Assembly: GCA_016223085.1 (NCBI GenBank)
Contig: JACRPS010000004.1
Span: 248,001 to 312,000 of the forward strand
Source of the DNA: Chloroflexota bacterium
Lineage (GTDB): Bacteria > Chloroflexota > Anaerolineae > Aggregatilineales > Phototrophicaceae
Length of the DNA: 64,000 nt
Direction of reading: 5' to 3'
A program made the translations under genes and the position numbers. Shown here one piece after another: positions 17,958 to 26,435 of the stretch (position 1 is the stretch's first letter; each line of letters opens with the position of its first letter). The notes beneath the pieces are model-generated. The model saw only the letters and a program-made list of their open reading frames with translations, did not search any database and was not told where the DNA came from.

Positions 17958-19607
17958 CTATCCCGGACCGTCAATAACCGGCAGCAGGCTGGTATCATGA
18001 TTGGCAATAATTAGCGTCGCAAATACCCAGCCCTGGTAAGCCCCGGACTCCACCCGAATCCAGTCGCCCGCCTCCGTCCGTCCGGTCGCACGCAGCGTTT
18101 GCCCGGCAGTGAGAACCCCCACCAGCGGGGCAGTCTGTGCCGGCTCCTGCCGCAAATTGGCATTACGAATGGATGACACCCGAACCGTTGGCCCGGGAGG
18201 GAATCGGAGGTCAACCGGATCCAATTTATCGGTCGCACTGATGGTGGGATTTTGCTCAAAGCAATCTGTCCCGGTCGTGGCAGCAGCGTCAGCATACAGA
18301 CACAGCCGGCTGATGGTCGTTGCCTCCCCCACCACGCGCAGCGGCAGGCGCAGTTCAACGCCATCGCTAACTGCCACCTGGGCGTCGGGGATTGCAACTT
18401 CACCTTCATCAGTGTTTACAACAACGCCATCCGATGTGGCAGAAATCGTAACCACCCGGTCGTCGGGGTGCTGGAAATCCACCTCCAGTCGAACGCGGGC
18501 ATCGGACGCCTCGGCTGTCTCCACCATCAGGTAAACAAACGCGTCATTTTTGAACGCCCGCGCCTGCTGGAGGTCCAACGCAGGCTGGTCAACGTCAGCT
18601 CCGTCGTTGGCTACCGGAACCGCCGCGTCCCAGTCATCACCACTGCCATCGAGCGCAATCCAGGTGTAAGCGGGTGGCAGGGCCGGCCATTGATCTTCGG
18701 GCAGCCCCAGCAGCCAGGCTGCCAGCCGTTCCACAAAAATCTGGTTGCCGGGGTGGCTGGGGAACACGCTGCCGGGGATTTTCGCCAGGCCGTAACCATT
18801 CCGCAGCATTTCCGAATCACCCAGAACAGCAATCCGTGAGCCAGCATAGGTATTTTCTGCCAGCCCCGCAATATTGACTCTCCCGCTGACATCGCCTTCG
18901 AGATTAAGTTCCAGCGGCGCGGAGTCAGCAGCAAAGGTGAATACGCTGGTATCTGTTTCACCGAAGGCACTGCTGGTTTGCAGCAGCGGCACGGCATAGC
19001 TATCTACTCCGACCGGCTCAATCCGTACCGGTCTGGCGCTCCATACTTCCACCGACAGTTGGTAGCGTATCAGCGGTTCAACAACCGGATGCGGCACAAC
19101 ATCGGCATAGGCATCGAGAAAGGTTGCGGACAGAACGGCAATCAAATCCTTCGTAAACCAGGGTTCCGCCATAAAGGCATCAATCACGGTGATTCCATAG
19201 GCGTCATTCAGCAGATTAATCAGGCCACTGCCCCAGCGGTCGCTGTTATTACCGGCGTAGCCCACCGGGTCAAGCGCCAGCAGCAGATCGTTGCCGCGCG
19301 CCAGATGCAGCCACAGACGCACCAGCGATAGAATACTCAACCGCTGACGCGGCCCGACCAGAACCACAACATCGGCACTGGCTGGCACCGAATCGATTAG
19401 ATTCACGACCTGGGTTCGCGCTCCCAGGCTGCGAAAGATACCATCCAGCGTGCTGATACCATCCGGCCCGGCGTCAAAAGTGGATGCGACGTCAATCTCC
19501 GGGTTGAGCACAAACACAACCAGCGGACTTTGCTGCTCCTGCATGGCAGCAGGAGCAGCACCGACCAGAAGGCACGCCAGGAGAATGAGCGTTAACCAGC
19601 GTCGCAT
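17958..19607 (-). CDS. exported DUF4350-like protein with C-terminal SH3 domain
   Basis: About 549 residues from ATG 19607, which follows the upstream stop by four bases and the ribosome site GAGGGA. Signal peptide MRRWLTLILLACLLVGAAPAAM. The N-terminal half is a Rossmann-like domain of the DUF4350/GldG kind (VVFVLNPEIDVAS, then ADVVVLVGPRQRLSIL, LARGNDLLLALDPVG). A beta-rich middle follows, then a bacterial SH3 domain at the C terminus (RNANLRQEPAQTAPLVGVLTAGQTLRA, then GWVFATLI). SH3b domains often bind cell-wall material. It is co-transcribed with its paralogue just upstream. Confidence 0.7.
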   Translation of the reverse strand: MRRWLTLILLACLLVGAAPAAMQEQQSPLVVFVLNPEIDVASTFDAGPDGISTLDGIFRSLGARTQVVNLIDSVPASADVVVLVGPRQRLSILSLVRLWLHLARGNDLLLALDPVGYAGNNSDRWGSGLINLLNDAYGITVIDAFMAEPWFTKDLIAVLSATFLDAYADVVPHPVVEPLIRYQLSVEVWSARPVRIEPVGVDSYAVPLLQTSSAFGETDTSVFTFAADSAPLELNLEGDVSGRVNIAGLAENTYAGSRIAVLGDSEMLRNGYGLAKIPGSVFPSHPGNQIFVERLAAWLLGLPEDQWPALPPAYTWIALDGSGDDWDAAVPVANDGADVDQPALDLQQARAFKNDAFVYLMVETAEASDARVRLEVDFQHPDDRVVTISATSDGVVVNTDEGEVAIPDAQVAVSDGVELRLPLRVVGEATTISRLCLYADAAATTGTDCFEQNPTISATDKLDPVDLRFPPGPTVRVSSIRNANLRQEPAQTAPLVGVLTAGQTLRATGRTEAGDWIRVESGAYQGWVFATLIIANHDTSLLPVIDGPG

Positions 19608-19611
19608 ACCG

Positions 19612-21120
19612 CTATCCCTCTTCCCGGATAACTGCGGCAATGGTGATGTCGGCGCTGTCCATATTGTTGGCTTCGTTAACGTCGTTGGCATTGCTGTCCA
19701 TGATTTCAGCCGTGCTGGTAATGGTCGTCCGCACCGTACCGTTCAGAACGCGCACGACAATTTTCAGGTTGGCCCCTTCATTGGGCGCCAGTTCCAGCAC
19801 CAGCCATTCGCCGGTTTCCGAGTTAAACGTGCCGCCGTCGGCCAGAATGTATTCCAGCCCGGCAGGCAGTTCATATTTGACAATCACATTCTCAACCGGG
19901 TCCGGGCCGTTGTTAATCAGGTTCAGGTCATAGATAATGACTTCACCCTCACCCGGACGCATGTTGCTGACGGCAATGTTTACCCCCAGGTCGGCTCTCA
20001 CGGTTGGCCCTTCTTCGATCACGGGTGTTGGCACCAACGTTGGCGTTGCCGTTGGCCCCGGCGTCGGGAAGGAAACTTCTACTGGCTCTGCCCCCAGCAG
20101 CCAGGCCACACTGTTCAGCATAAACTGGATGTTGCCTCGGTAGAGGAAGGACAGTGTATTCGGTGGCGAACTTTGGAAACCCCTGCCGTTGGTCGCAATA
20201 TCGCGGTCCCCAATCACGATTAAGCGCATCTGCGACTCGGGGTTTTCAAACGCAACGGCCAGCGGCAGGAAACCGGATGGGACATCCTGGCCGATGTTGT
20301 AGAGCGCCACCCCATTGTCATAATACTGCGGGAAGTTGTTTTCCCCGTAAAATTCGCTCTCTGAAAAGACCAGCGGCTCAACCGGGAATTCACGGGTAGA
20401 CAGATCAATCTCAATCGAACGCGCGCCAAAGAAAGCCAATGGCTCACTGATGTCACTGACAATCGGACTGTCGCTGGATTTTTCGCCGGTAGTGAACTGG
20501 TAACGCGGAGCCGGCATCTGGACTGGCGTGGCAGTCGGCAACGCGGTTTCCGGTTCGGCGGTTGCTTCCGCCGTCGCTTCGGCGCTGACCGCTGCGGCAG
20601 CCAGCGGTTCGATCTTCGGCACGATGCCTTCAGTCAACACGAGATCATTGCGGGCGCGCACCCCCAGATCAGACCACAGCAACTGGAACAGGCCAGACTC
20701 CAGGGCTACGCCCCGCGCCCGTCCCCGTTCCCACGCCAGCGGATCCACCATTAGCAGCATTTTGCCGCCGTTGTTCAGATACGTCCACAGCCGCGCAGTC
20801 TGGCTGGCATTGTAGTCATCCACTGGACCGGCAACGATCACCAGATCGGCATCGGTGGGAAAGTTGCTACGCCATTCGACCGTAGCTAGTTCGGCCCCAA
20901 GTTCCCGCAGCAGGCCGGCAAACCGTGACAGTCCGGCCTCGGATCGGTCGAAGCGGCTGGCTTCGCCATTCGCCTCGGTGAAATAAATCTTAAAGCCGTC
21001 CAGTCGCGGCGTACCCTGCAACAGTGGATCGGCAGACACGAACGAAACAGAGCTATAACCGGCGAGGATTAAAATGAACAAAAAACTGATACTGAGCAAT
21101 TGAAACGTTTTATGACGCAT
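19612..21120 (-). CDS. exported DUF4350-like protein with DUF11-type C-terminal domain
   Basis: A 502-residue protein with signal peptide MRHKTFQLLSISFLFILILAGY. The N-terminal half (GFKIYFTEANGEASRF, then ATVEWRSNFPTDADLVIVAGPVDDYNASQTARLWTYLNNGGKMLLMVDP) matches the Rossmann-like part of the next gene. In ABC-associated GldG/DUF4350 proteins this domain reports on membrane or gliding functions. A Thr/Pro linker (FPTPGPTATPTLVPTP) leads to a DUF11-like beta sandwich (YDLNLINNGPDPVENVIVKYELPAG). No ABC transporter genes accompany the pair here. The role is unknown; an extracytoplasmic location is well supported. Confidence 0.7.
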   Translation of the reverse strand: MRHKTFQLLSISFLFILILAGYSSVSFVSADPLLQGTPRLDGFKIYFTEANGEASRFDRSEAGLSRFAGLLRELGAELATVEWRSNFPTDADLVIVAGPVDDYNASQTARLWTYLNNGGKMLLMVDPLAWERGRARGVALESGLFQLLWSDLGVRARNDLVLTEGIVPKIEPLAAAAVSAEATAEATAEPETALPTATPVQMPAPRYQFTTGEKSSDSPIVSDISEPLAFFGARSIEIDLSTREFPVEPLVFSESEFYGENNFPQYYDNGVALYNIGQDVPSGFLPLAVAFENPESQMRLIVIGDRDIATNGRGFQSSPPNTLSFLYRGNIQFMLNSVAWLLGAEPVEVSFPTPGPTATPTLVPTPVIEEGPTVRADLGVNIAVSNMRPGEGEVIIYDLNLINNGPDPVENVIVKYELPAGLEYILADGGTFNSETGEWLVLELAPNEGANLKIVVRVLNGTVRTTITSTAEIMDSNANDVNEANNMDSADITIAAVIREEG

Positions 21121-21299
21121 GATCTACTCACCTCACGGAAGTCAAAGATGCGCACAGACTGACAACCAGTATAAATCACGGAGGCCGGTTCAGGCGAACC
21201 GTTGCCATGTCCAATGGACGTATCTGCATTAAAACATACCTTTCCTTTCGGATGCCTTGCAGCCCAGTATGGCTCAATCCGCCGATGTCTACCCCCGTG

Positions 21300-22325
21300 T
21301 TACAGATATGCCCGGAAAAACGCGATGGTGCGTTGCATCGCCAGGTCAAACGACGGCGCGCCGATGTTGTGCCCGCCACTGTCATACTCGTAGAACTCGT
21401 ACACTTTTCCATGCGCCTGAAGTACGGCAGCCAGATCACGCGAGTAGCCGATATTGACGACATCATCATCAACAGCGTGGTGCAGTTGCAGCGGACTGTT
21501 CAGGTAGCCGATATTCTCTGTCAGCGATACGGCCTGCCAGAACGGAACCGAGGTGTTAGGCCGACCGTAGGTTTCAAAGATCGCACGGCTGCGCCGTAAA
21601 CCTGGCGACTCCGGCACGCGGACAAAGGAGGTGTCCGTGATGGCGTACTTTTCAAAATCGTCATAGCTGTAAACCGCCCCGGCCCAGATCACCCCCGCCT
21701 GAATCGCTGGCTCAACCAGCATCGCCCGCAGCACCAGGTTGCCGGCCATGCTGTGCCCCCACATACCAATACCGTCCGGGTCAATGATGTTCATGCGTTG
21801 CAGGCTACGCAGGGCCGAAATCGCGTCAATCGTGTAGTTCGGCGAAAAATACGACCCAATCGCTTCGCCTTCAGAGTCGCCATGACCGCGCAGGTCAATC
21901 TTAAACACGATGAAGCCGCTCTGCGCCAGTGCGTCCACGTAGGCCACGTAGCGCTCCGTTGTGACATAGGTATCAGGCGGGATGTAGCCATGATTAAACA
22001 CAATCGCCTTAAATCCACCTTCCGGCACGTCACCGAACGGAATCGTCAGCAGGCCGTAGATTTTGTAACCCTCTGACCGATAGCTGGCGATATAGCGGGA
22101 ATAATTCGCACCATTGGGCAGCGCCTGCTCAACCAGGATGTCGCTCGCTTCGATCTCGCGCTGCTGAAGCGCGGCAATCGTCAGGTCACTGCCGACGGTG
22201 AAAGCGGATTCGGTGGATTCAGGTGTTACCTCCTGCGCAGCAGCCATACCCATGATCGTGAACAGGCAGGCAACAAGCATGAGCAGCACAAATCGCATAC
22301 GATACCGATTTGAACAGGTTGTCAT
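21300..22325 (-). CDS. exported alpha/beta hydrolase (prolyl-oligopeptidase/dienelactone-hydrolase type)
   Basis: About 341 residues from ATG 22325, after GGGAG on the minus strand. Signal peptide MRFVLLMLVACLFTIMGMAAAQ. The nucleophile elbow is GHSMAG, the acid lies near HHAVDDDVVNIG and the catalytic His in YDSGGHNIG. Before the elbow come FNHGYIPPDT (oxyanion side) and DLRGHGDSEGEAIG. The layout fits secreted acyl-aminoacyl peptidase or esterase-like hydrolases of the S9/DLH group. The substrate is not evident. It is probably transcribed alone, with 180 bases between its stop and the upstream gene block at 21120. Confidence 0.82.
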   Translation of the reverse strand: MTTCSNRYRMRFVLLMLVACLFTIMGMAAAQEVTPESTESAFTVGSDLTIAALQQREIEASDILVEQALPNGANYSRYIASYRSEGYKIYGLLTIPFGDVPEGGFKAIVFNHGYIPPDTYVTTERYVAYVDALAQSGFIVFKIDLRGHGDSEGEAIGSYFSPNYTIDAISALRSLQRMNIIDPDGIGMWGHSMAGNLVLRAMLVEPAIQAGVIWAGAVYSYDDFEKYAITDTSFVRVPESPGLRRSRAIFETYGRPNTSVPFWQAVSLTENIGYLNSPLQLHHAVDDDVVNIGYSRDLAAVLQAHGKVYEFYEYDSGGHNIGAPSFDLAMQRTIAFFRAYL

Positions 22326-22473
22326 TGATTTCTCCCAAAACATTTCAAGAGGAGAATACTGTGATGGGACAGCAGCCGTCAACCGACACATAGCTCATCA
22401 TCTGAAAAAAGAGAACGTACGCATCGCAATGCCGGCATTGGAGCAGCAGGCCGATGCCAAAGCGACAGTACTC

Positions 22474-23130
22474 TTACTGGTCGAATTGTCCGTCGCGCGC
22501 CTGCTGGATATACGATTCGAGTCTGCGGCGCACTGATTTTTTGATTTTGCCCTGCCGCAGCCCGTCTTCCAGGTAAGGAATTGCCTGCTGGCTGTCACAC
22601 GTTAATAAATGTTCCGCCACGTACTCGATGTCCATGTCGTTCGTCTGTTCCTCAAACACGGCCTTAATAAACGCATAGGCGCGGGCGTCACCTTTTCCGG
22701 CGGCCCCCAGGATACTGGCAACCGTCACTCGCTGATTGGGAGACGCAGCAGCAAACTCTAACAGCGGCTCAATCGCTGCCGCGCCCATATCTTCCAGAGC
22801 GCGGCAGGCCTGGCCGGTTACAACCGCCTCCCAGTCTTCTTGGGCGACGATCTGGAGCAGACGTGGGATGGCTTCCACCACCTGCCATTTGCCCAGCAGA
22901 TGAACCGCATTGATCGGCGCGAAGCCGCTGCCCAGGCTTTCCACCTGGTATAAATCGTCCGTGTCCAGAATCAGATAGATGAAGTCCAACACCGTGTCTT
23001 TTTGACTTTCCAGCACCTGAGCGGCGTAGTCCACGTTAAAATGTTCACTAAACAACAGCCAGGCCGCGCGGTGCAGGGGGTGCTGCGAATCGTGGATGGC
23101 CTGCCGCCAGATTGGCATTTCCTCGCTCAT
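22474..23130 (-). CDS. HEAT-repeat protein
   Basis: This 218-residue, mostly helical protein has repeated helix pairs such as INAVHLLGKWQVVEAIPRLLQI, AVVTGQACRALEDMGAAAIEPLLEFA, and HLLTCDSQQAIPYLEDGLR. The pattern is that of HEAT or PBS-lyase repeats, which form a solenoid used for protein binding. There is no signal peptide and no catalytic motif. It lies upstream of the alpha/beta hydrolase on the same strand, separated by about 150 bases. The start at 23130 has GGGAAAG a short distance upstream. The partner is unknown. Confidence 0.75.
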   Translation of the reverse strand: MSEEMPIWRQAIHDSQHPLHRAAWLLFSEHFNVDYAAQVLESQKDTVLDFIYLILDTDDLYQVESLGSGFAPINAVHLLGKWQVVEAIPRLLQIVAQEDWEAVVTGQACRALEDMGAAAIEPLLEFAAASPNQRVTVASILGAAGKGDARAYAFIKAVFEEQTNDMDIEYVAEHLLTCDSQQAIPYLEDGLRQGKIKKSVRRRLESYIQQARDGQFDQ

Positions 23131-23234
23131 ATTACTTTCCCTTTGCCTTACCCTGATCCAACCTGATCCTCGCCCGGTCTATGAAAGATAGCGTGAAATC
23201 GTCGGGTTGAAAACAGATTCTCCGCAGTCCCGCT

Positions 23235-24392
23235 CTACATATACCCCTCGCCCAGCGAGACTGGTACGTCCAGTAGTTGTCCGTTCCGAAAGATGGTCAG
23301 CGTTACCGTGTCACCTGGACGGAAGTTTTCGTCAAGATACAGCAGCATGGCATTCCGGCTGGTCATCGGCTGGCCGTTGATAGCGACGATGATATCCCCG
23401 CCAGCGACCACATAACGCCCGCGCCGGATACCCACTTCGGCTGCCTGCAAGCCCGCGTTCGAAGCCGGGCCGTCAGCATCCGTCTTCACGATGAGCAGCC
23501 CCTGTTGTGGCCCGCCGGCGGCGGGAGTAATCTCCGCCCCCAGCTCTATCACCTGAATCCCCAATGATGGATGAGCATAGCGCCCGGCGCTGACCAAATC
23601 CGGCACGACCCGCTTCACGACGTTCACCGGCACGGCAAAGCCAATACCAACCGACCCACCGGAGGGTGAGTTAATCGCAGTATTGATGCCAACGACTCGT
23701 CCGTGTGTATCCAGCAGCGGCCCGCCAGAATTGCCAGGATTGATCGCGGCGTCAGTCTGGATCACCTGCCCCAGCAGCGCACCGCTGTCCGTCTCCAACT
23801 GGCGACCAAGCGCGCTGACCACTCCCGTCGTCAGCGTGCGATCCAGCCCAAACGGGTTACCAATCGCTACCACCGTCTGGCCGACACGCAGCAGCGACGA
23901 ATCGCCCAGTTCCAGCGGCGTCAGCACATCCGGCGGAGCGTCAATGTGGATCACCGCCAGATCGTAATAACGGTCCGTACCAACGACCTGCGCGGGCAGC
24001 GAGTCGCCGTTTGCCAGCAGCACGTTTAATTCCGCCGCATTTTCCACCACATGAAAGTTGGTGACAATATGCCCTACTGTGTCGTAGACAAAACCGGAAC
24101 CGGTGCCTTCACGTGCGGTCACACCGTAAAACCAGTCCGTCGTCGTCTGCCGGGTAGTGATATGAACCACCGATGGACTGGCCCGTTCGTACACGTTAAT
24201 CATGATTTGATCATACGCATTCAGTTCGTTATAGACCGACTCCGGCAGCGGCGTGGGGGTTGCTGCCAGCGCCAGTCGCTGCGGTGCGAAGGGGATTGCA
24301 GCGGTCATACGGGCAAAAACTGCCGCAGCCCCCAGCAGCAGGCCACTGGAAAATACAACCAGACCCATCAGGATAATCATCGGGCGTCGCAT
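23235..24392 (-). CDS. HtrA/DegP-type trypsin-like serine protease with PDZ domain
   Basis: About 385 residues from ATG 24392, preceded by GAGGAGGGACG, a strong ribosome site. An N-terminal membrane anchor (MIILMGLVVFSSGLLLGAAAVF) is followed by the protease domain. The catalytic triad is His in HIVTNFHVVENA, Asp in DLAVIHID and Ser in GNSGGPLLD. The C-terminal PDZ domain contains GLQAAEVGIRRGRYVVAGGDIIVAINGQP. These proteases degrade or refold damaged envelope proteins. The frame is open further upstream (to 24593) without support. A short gap separates it from the HEAT-repeat gene. Confidence 0.92.
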   Translation of the reverse strand: MRRPMIILMGLVVFSSGLLLGAAAVFARMTAAIPFAPQRLALAATPTPLPESVYNELNAYDQIMINVYERASPSVVHITTRQTTTDWFYGVTAREGTGSGFVYDTVGHIVTNFHVVENAAELNVLLANGDSLPAQVVGTDRYYDLAVIHIDAPPDVLTPLELGDSSLLRVGQTVVAIGNPFGLDRTLTTGVVSALGRQLETDSGALLGQVIQTDAAINPGNSGGPLLDTHGRVVGINTAINSPSGGSVGIGFAVPVNVVKRVVPDLVSAGRYAHPSLGIQVIELGAEITPAAGGPQQGLLIVKTDADGPASNAGLQAAEVGIRRGRYVVAGGDIIVAINGQPMTSRNAMLLYLDENFRPGDTVTLTIFRNGQLLDVPVSLGEGYM

Positions 24393-24608
24393 CGTCCCTC
24401 CTCTCTGCCCGTCTATCCGCTTTGTTGTACGGGCGACGAGCATTATCAGCCCGGCGATTGGCTTGGTATTTCTGTTGTGAATCATTCCTCGTTTGCCGAA
24501 CTTTTGCCATAACCATCTCATCAGCCAGCGCGGTTTTGGCGCTTGCCTGTGGCGGAAGGAGGCACTATAGTACACACGGATTGGAAGGAACAAGGGACAC
24601 CAGACACC

Positions 24609-25313
24609 ATGTCGTCACCTGGCCGCTTCATCGTCCTCGAAGGGAATAATGGTCTGGGGAAAACCACGCAGGCCCATTTGCTCGACCAGTATTTGACACA
24701 GCAGGCCATCCCACACCGGCTGTACTGTTTTCCCCGTTACGACTCGTTTTTTGGACAGATGGCAGCGGCGTTTTTGCGCGGCGAGCACGGCAGCATTGAC
24801 AGCACCAGCCCCTATTTTGTGGCGCTGGTGTTCGCCAATGACCGGATGCTGGTGCGGGACGAAATCCGCGCCGCGCTGGATGATGGCCTGATCGTGCTGG
24901 CCGACCGCTGGGTATCATCCAATCTGGCGGTGCAGGCCTCAAAGTTCAGCGACGACAGCAAACGCGAGGACTTCAACCGCTGGGTGCAGCAGTTGGAATA
25001 CGAGGTTTTTCGGCAGCCGCAGCCAGACCTGACTATCTACCTGCGGGCCAGGCCGGACATCACGTTTCGCAATCTGCGAGGGCGCAAGCAGCAGGATTAC
25101 CTGAAGGGCAAAACCGACATCGAGGAAGCCAACAGCCGGCTGGTGCAGGCCAGCTTCGAGCAGTACGAACGGCTGGCCACCGCACTGCCTGACTGGGTTA
25201 CGCTTGATCTGGAAACCGGCGCGCCGCCGGGGAAAATCCTGCCGATTGACACGGTACACGCCGCCATCCTGGAACTGCTGCATCAGCACCGCATTTTACC
25301 CCGGAAAGAATAG
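24609..25313 (+). CDS. tmk: thymidylate kinase
   Basis: About 234 residues. It has the P-loop LEGNNGLGKTTQA near the N terminus, DRWVSSNLAVQASK (the DRY-like TMP kinase motif) and a lid region (LRGRKQQDYLKGKTDIEE). The enzyme phosphorylates dTMP to dTDP. The P-loop reads NNGLGKTT where most relatives have a D at the second N position. ATG 24609 gives the right family length; the frame is open up to 24543. It is divergent from the HtrA gene and convergent with the aminotransferase gene, whose stop is two bases away. Confidence 0.88.
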   Translation: MSSPGRFIVLEGNNGLGKTTQAHLLDQYLTQQAIPHRLYCFPRYDSFFGQMAAAFLRGEHGSIDSTSPYFVALVFANDRMLVRDEIRAALDDGLIVLADRWVSSNLAVQASKFSDDSKREDFNRWVQQLEYEVFRQPQPDLTIYLRARPDITFRNLRGRKQQDYLKGKTDIEEANSRLVQASFEQYERLATALPDWVTLDLETGAPPGKILPIDTVHAAILELLHQHRILPRKE

Positions 25314-25315
25314 GT

Positions 25316-26428
25316 TCATTCCGAATCAAGAAATCGCCAGATGGCGGCTGCCAGTCGTTCTGCCGCTTCGTCGTCGGTAGCTACTGGCAGGTTGATGATC
25401 GCCGCGCCGAGGCGGTCAGCGGTAGGCGTTGGCGGGGTATGCAGATCGGGGCAGAGCGCCGCCAGCATGGGGCGTAGCGACGGATACCAGCGTGTGACCT
25501 CGTGGAAACCCTGCTGCCACAGGTCGCGCAGCAGGCGGTCACGCTGCTCCGGCGGCGCCAGCAGCGGGTAGCGCCAGACCGCTGCGCCAGCCGGTCGCGG
25601 CAGGGTATGCAGCGGCGCGTGATTCAGCCGATCATCGTACAACGCGGCGATGGCTGCCCGGTGGCGCACTTTGGCTGGTAGTTCGCGCAAAGCGTCCGGC
25701 AGGTCAGACCACCATGACGGCGGCAGGCGGTAAACAATCAGATCGCGGTAGATGTCATACAGTCGGGGATACAGCCCCGGCAGCGCCGGGTTCTCCGTCT
25801 CAAACTGGTGCAGCGCCCAGTAGAGTTGATTCCACTGGTCAGTCAGGCCAACGAGCTGTTCGCTCCACCAGGGCGCACTGGCCAGTACCTGTTTGATGTC
25901 ATGCGCCAGTCGCTCGTCGTCCGTCAACAGCGCGCCGCCGCCCTCAACGTCCGCGATTTTCCCCGGCCCAAAGCTGAACAGGGAAAAATCGCCCCACGAA
26001 CCCGCCGGTCGGCCATCAGCCGTCAATCCTGCCGCCTGCGCCGCGTCTTCAATGACCAGCGTGTGAGTAGCACGCGCCCAATCACTGATGACCTGCATCG
26101 GCGCGGGTAAACCGTAGAGATGGGTGGGAATCACGGCGGCAAGGCGCGGTGCGCCGATCAGGCTGTCCAGACCCAGATTGCCGGTTGCCGGGTCTACATC
26201 CAGCAGCACCGGCGTGTTGCCACTGGCAATGATCGCCCACAGCATGATGTAACAGGTGTTGGCGGGAATGCCGATGGGTTGCTGCTGCCAGCCCAGCGCA
26301 CGCAGCGCCGCCCACAATCCGGCGGCTGCCCTGCCGGTCAGCAGCACGTGGCGCCGGCCCGTCCAGTCACGCAAAACCTGCGCGGCCAGGAACGCGGAGG
26401 CGCTGCCTGAGGCGACGCGGCGCGGCAT
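25316..26428 (-). CDS. DegT/DnrJ/EryC1-type PLP-dependent aminotransferase
   Basis: A 370-residue fold-type I aminotransferase. It has NTCYIMLWAIIASGNTPVLLDVDPATGNL near the N terminus, VIEDAAQAAG (the Asp that holds the PLP ring nitrogen) and the Schiff-base Lys in LFSFGPGKIADVEGGG. The family transaminates keto sugars in nucleotide-sugar pathways, but other members act on small molecules. It starts only eight bases after the histidine kinase stop, so it is probably the distal gene of that operon. That is an unusual place for a sugar aminotransferase. Confidence 0.82.
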   Translation of the reverse strand: MPRRVASGSASAFLAAQVLRDWTGRRHVLLTGRAAAGLWAALRALGWQQQPIGIPANTCYIMLWAIIASGNTPVLLDVDPATGNLGLDSLIGAPRLAAVIPTHLYGLPAPMQVISDWARATHTLVIEDAAQAAGLTADGRPAGSWGDFSLFSFGPGKIADVEGGGALLTDDERLAHDIKQVLASAPWWSEQLVGLTDQWNQLYWALHQFETENPALPGLYPRLYDIYRDLIVYRLPPSWWSDLPDALRELPAKVRHRAAIAALYDDRLNHAPLHTLPRPAGAAVWRYPLLAPPEQRDRLLRDLWQQGFHEVTRWYPSLRPMLAALCPDLHTPPTPTADRLGAAIINLPVATDDEAAERLAAAIWRFLDSE

Positions 26429-26435
26429 TGTTCCT

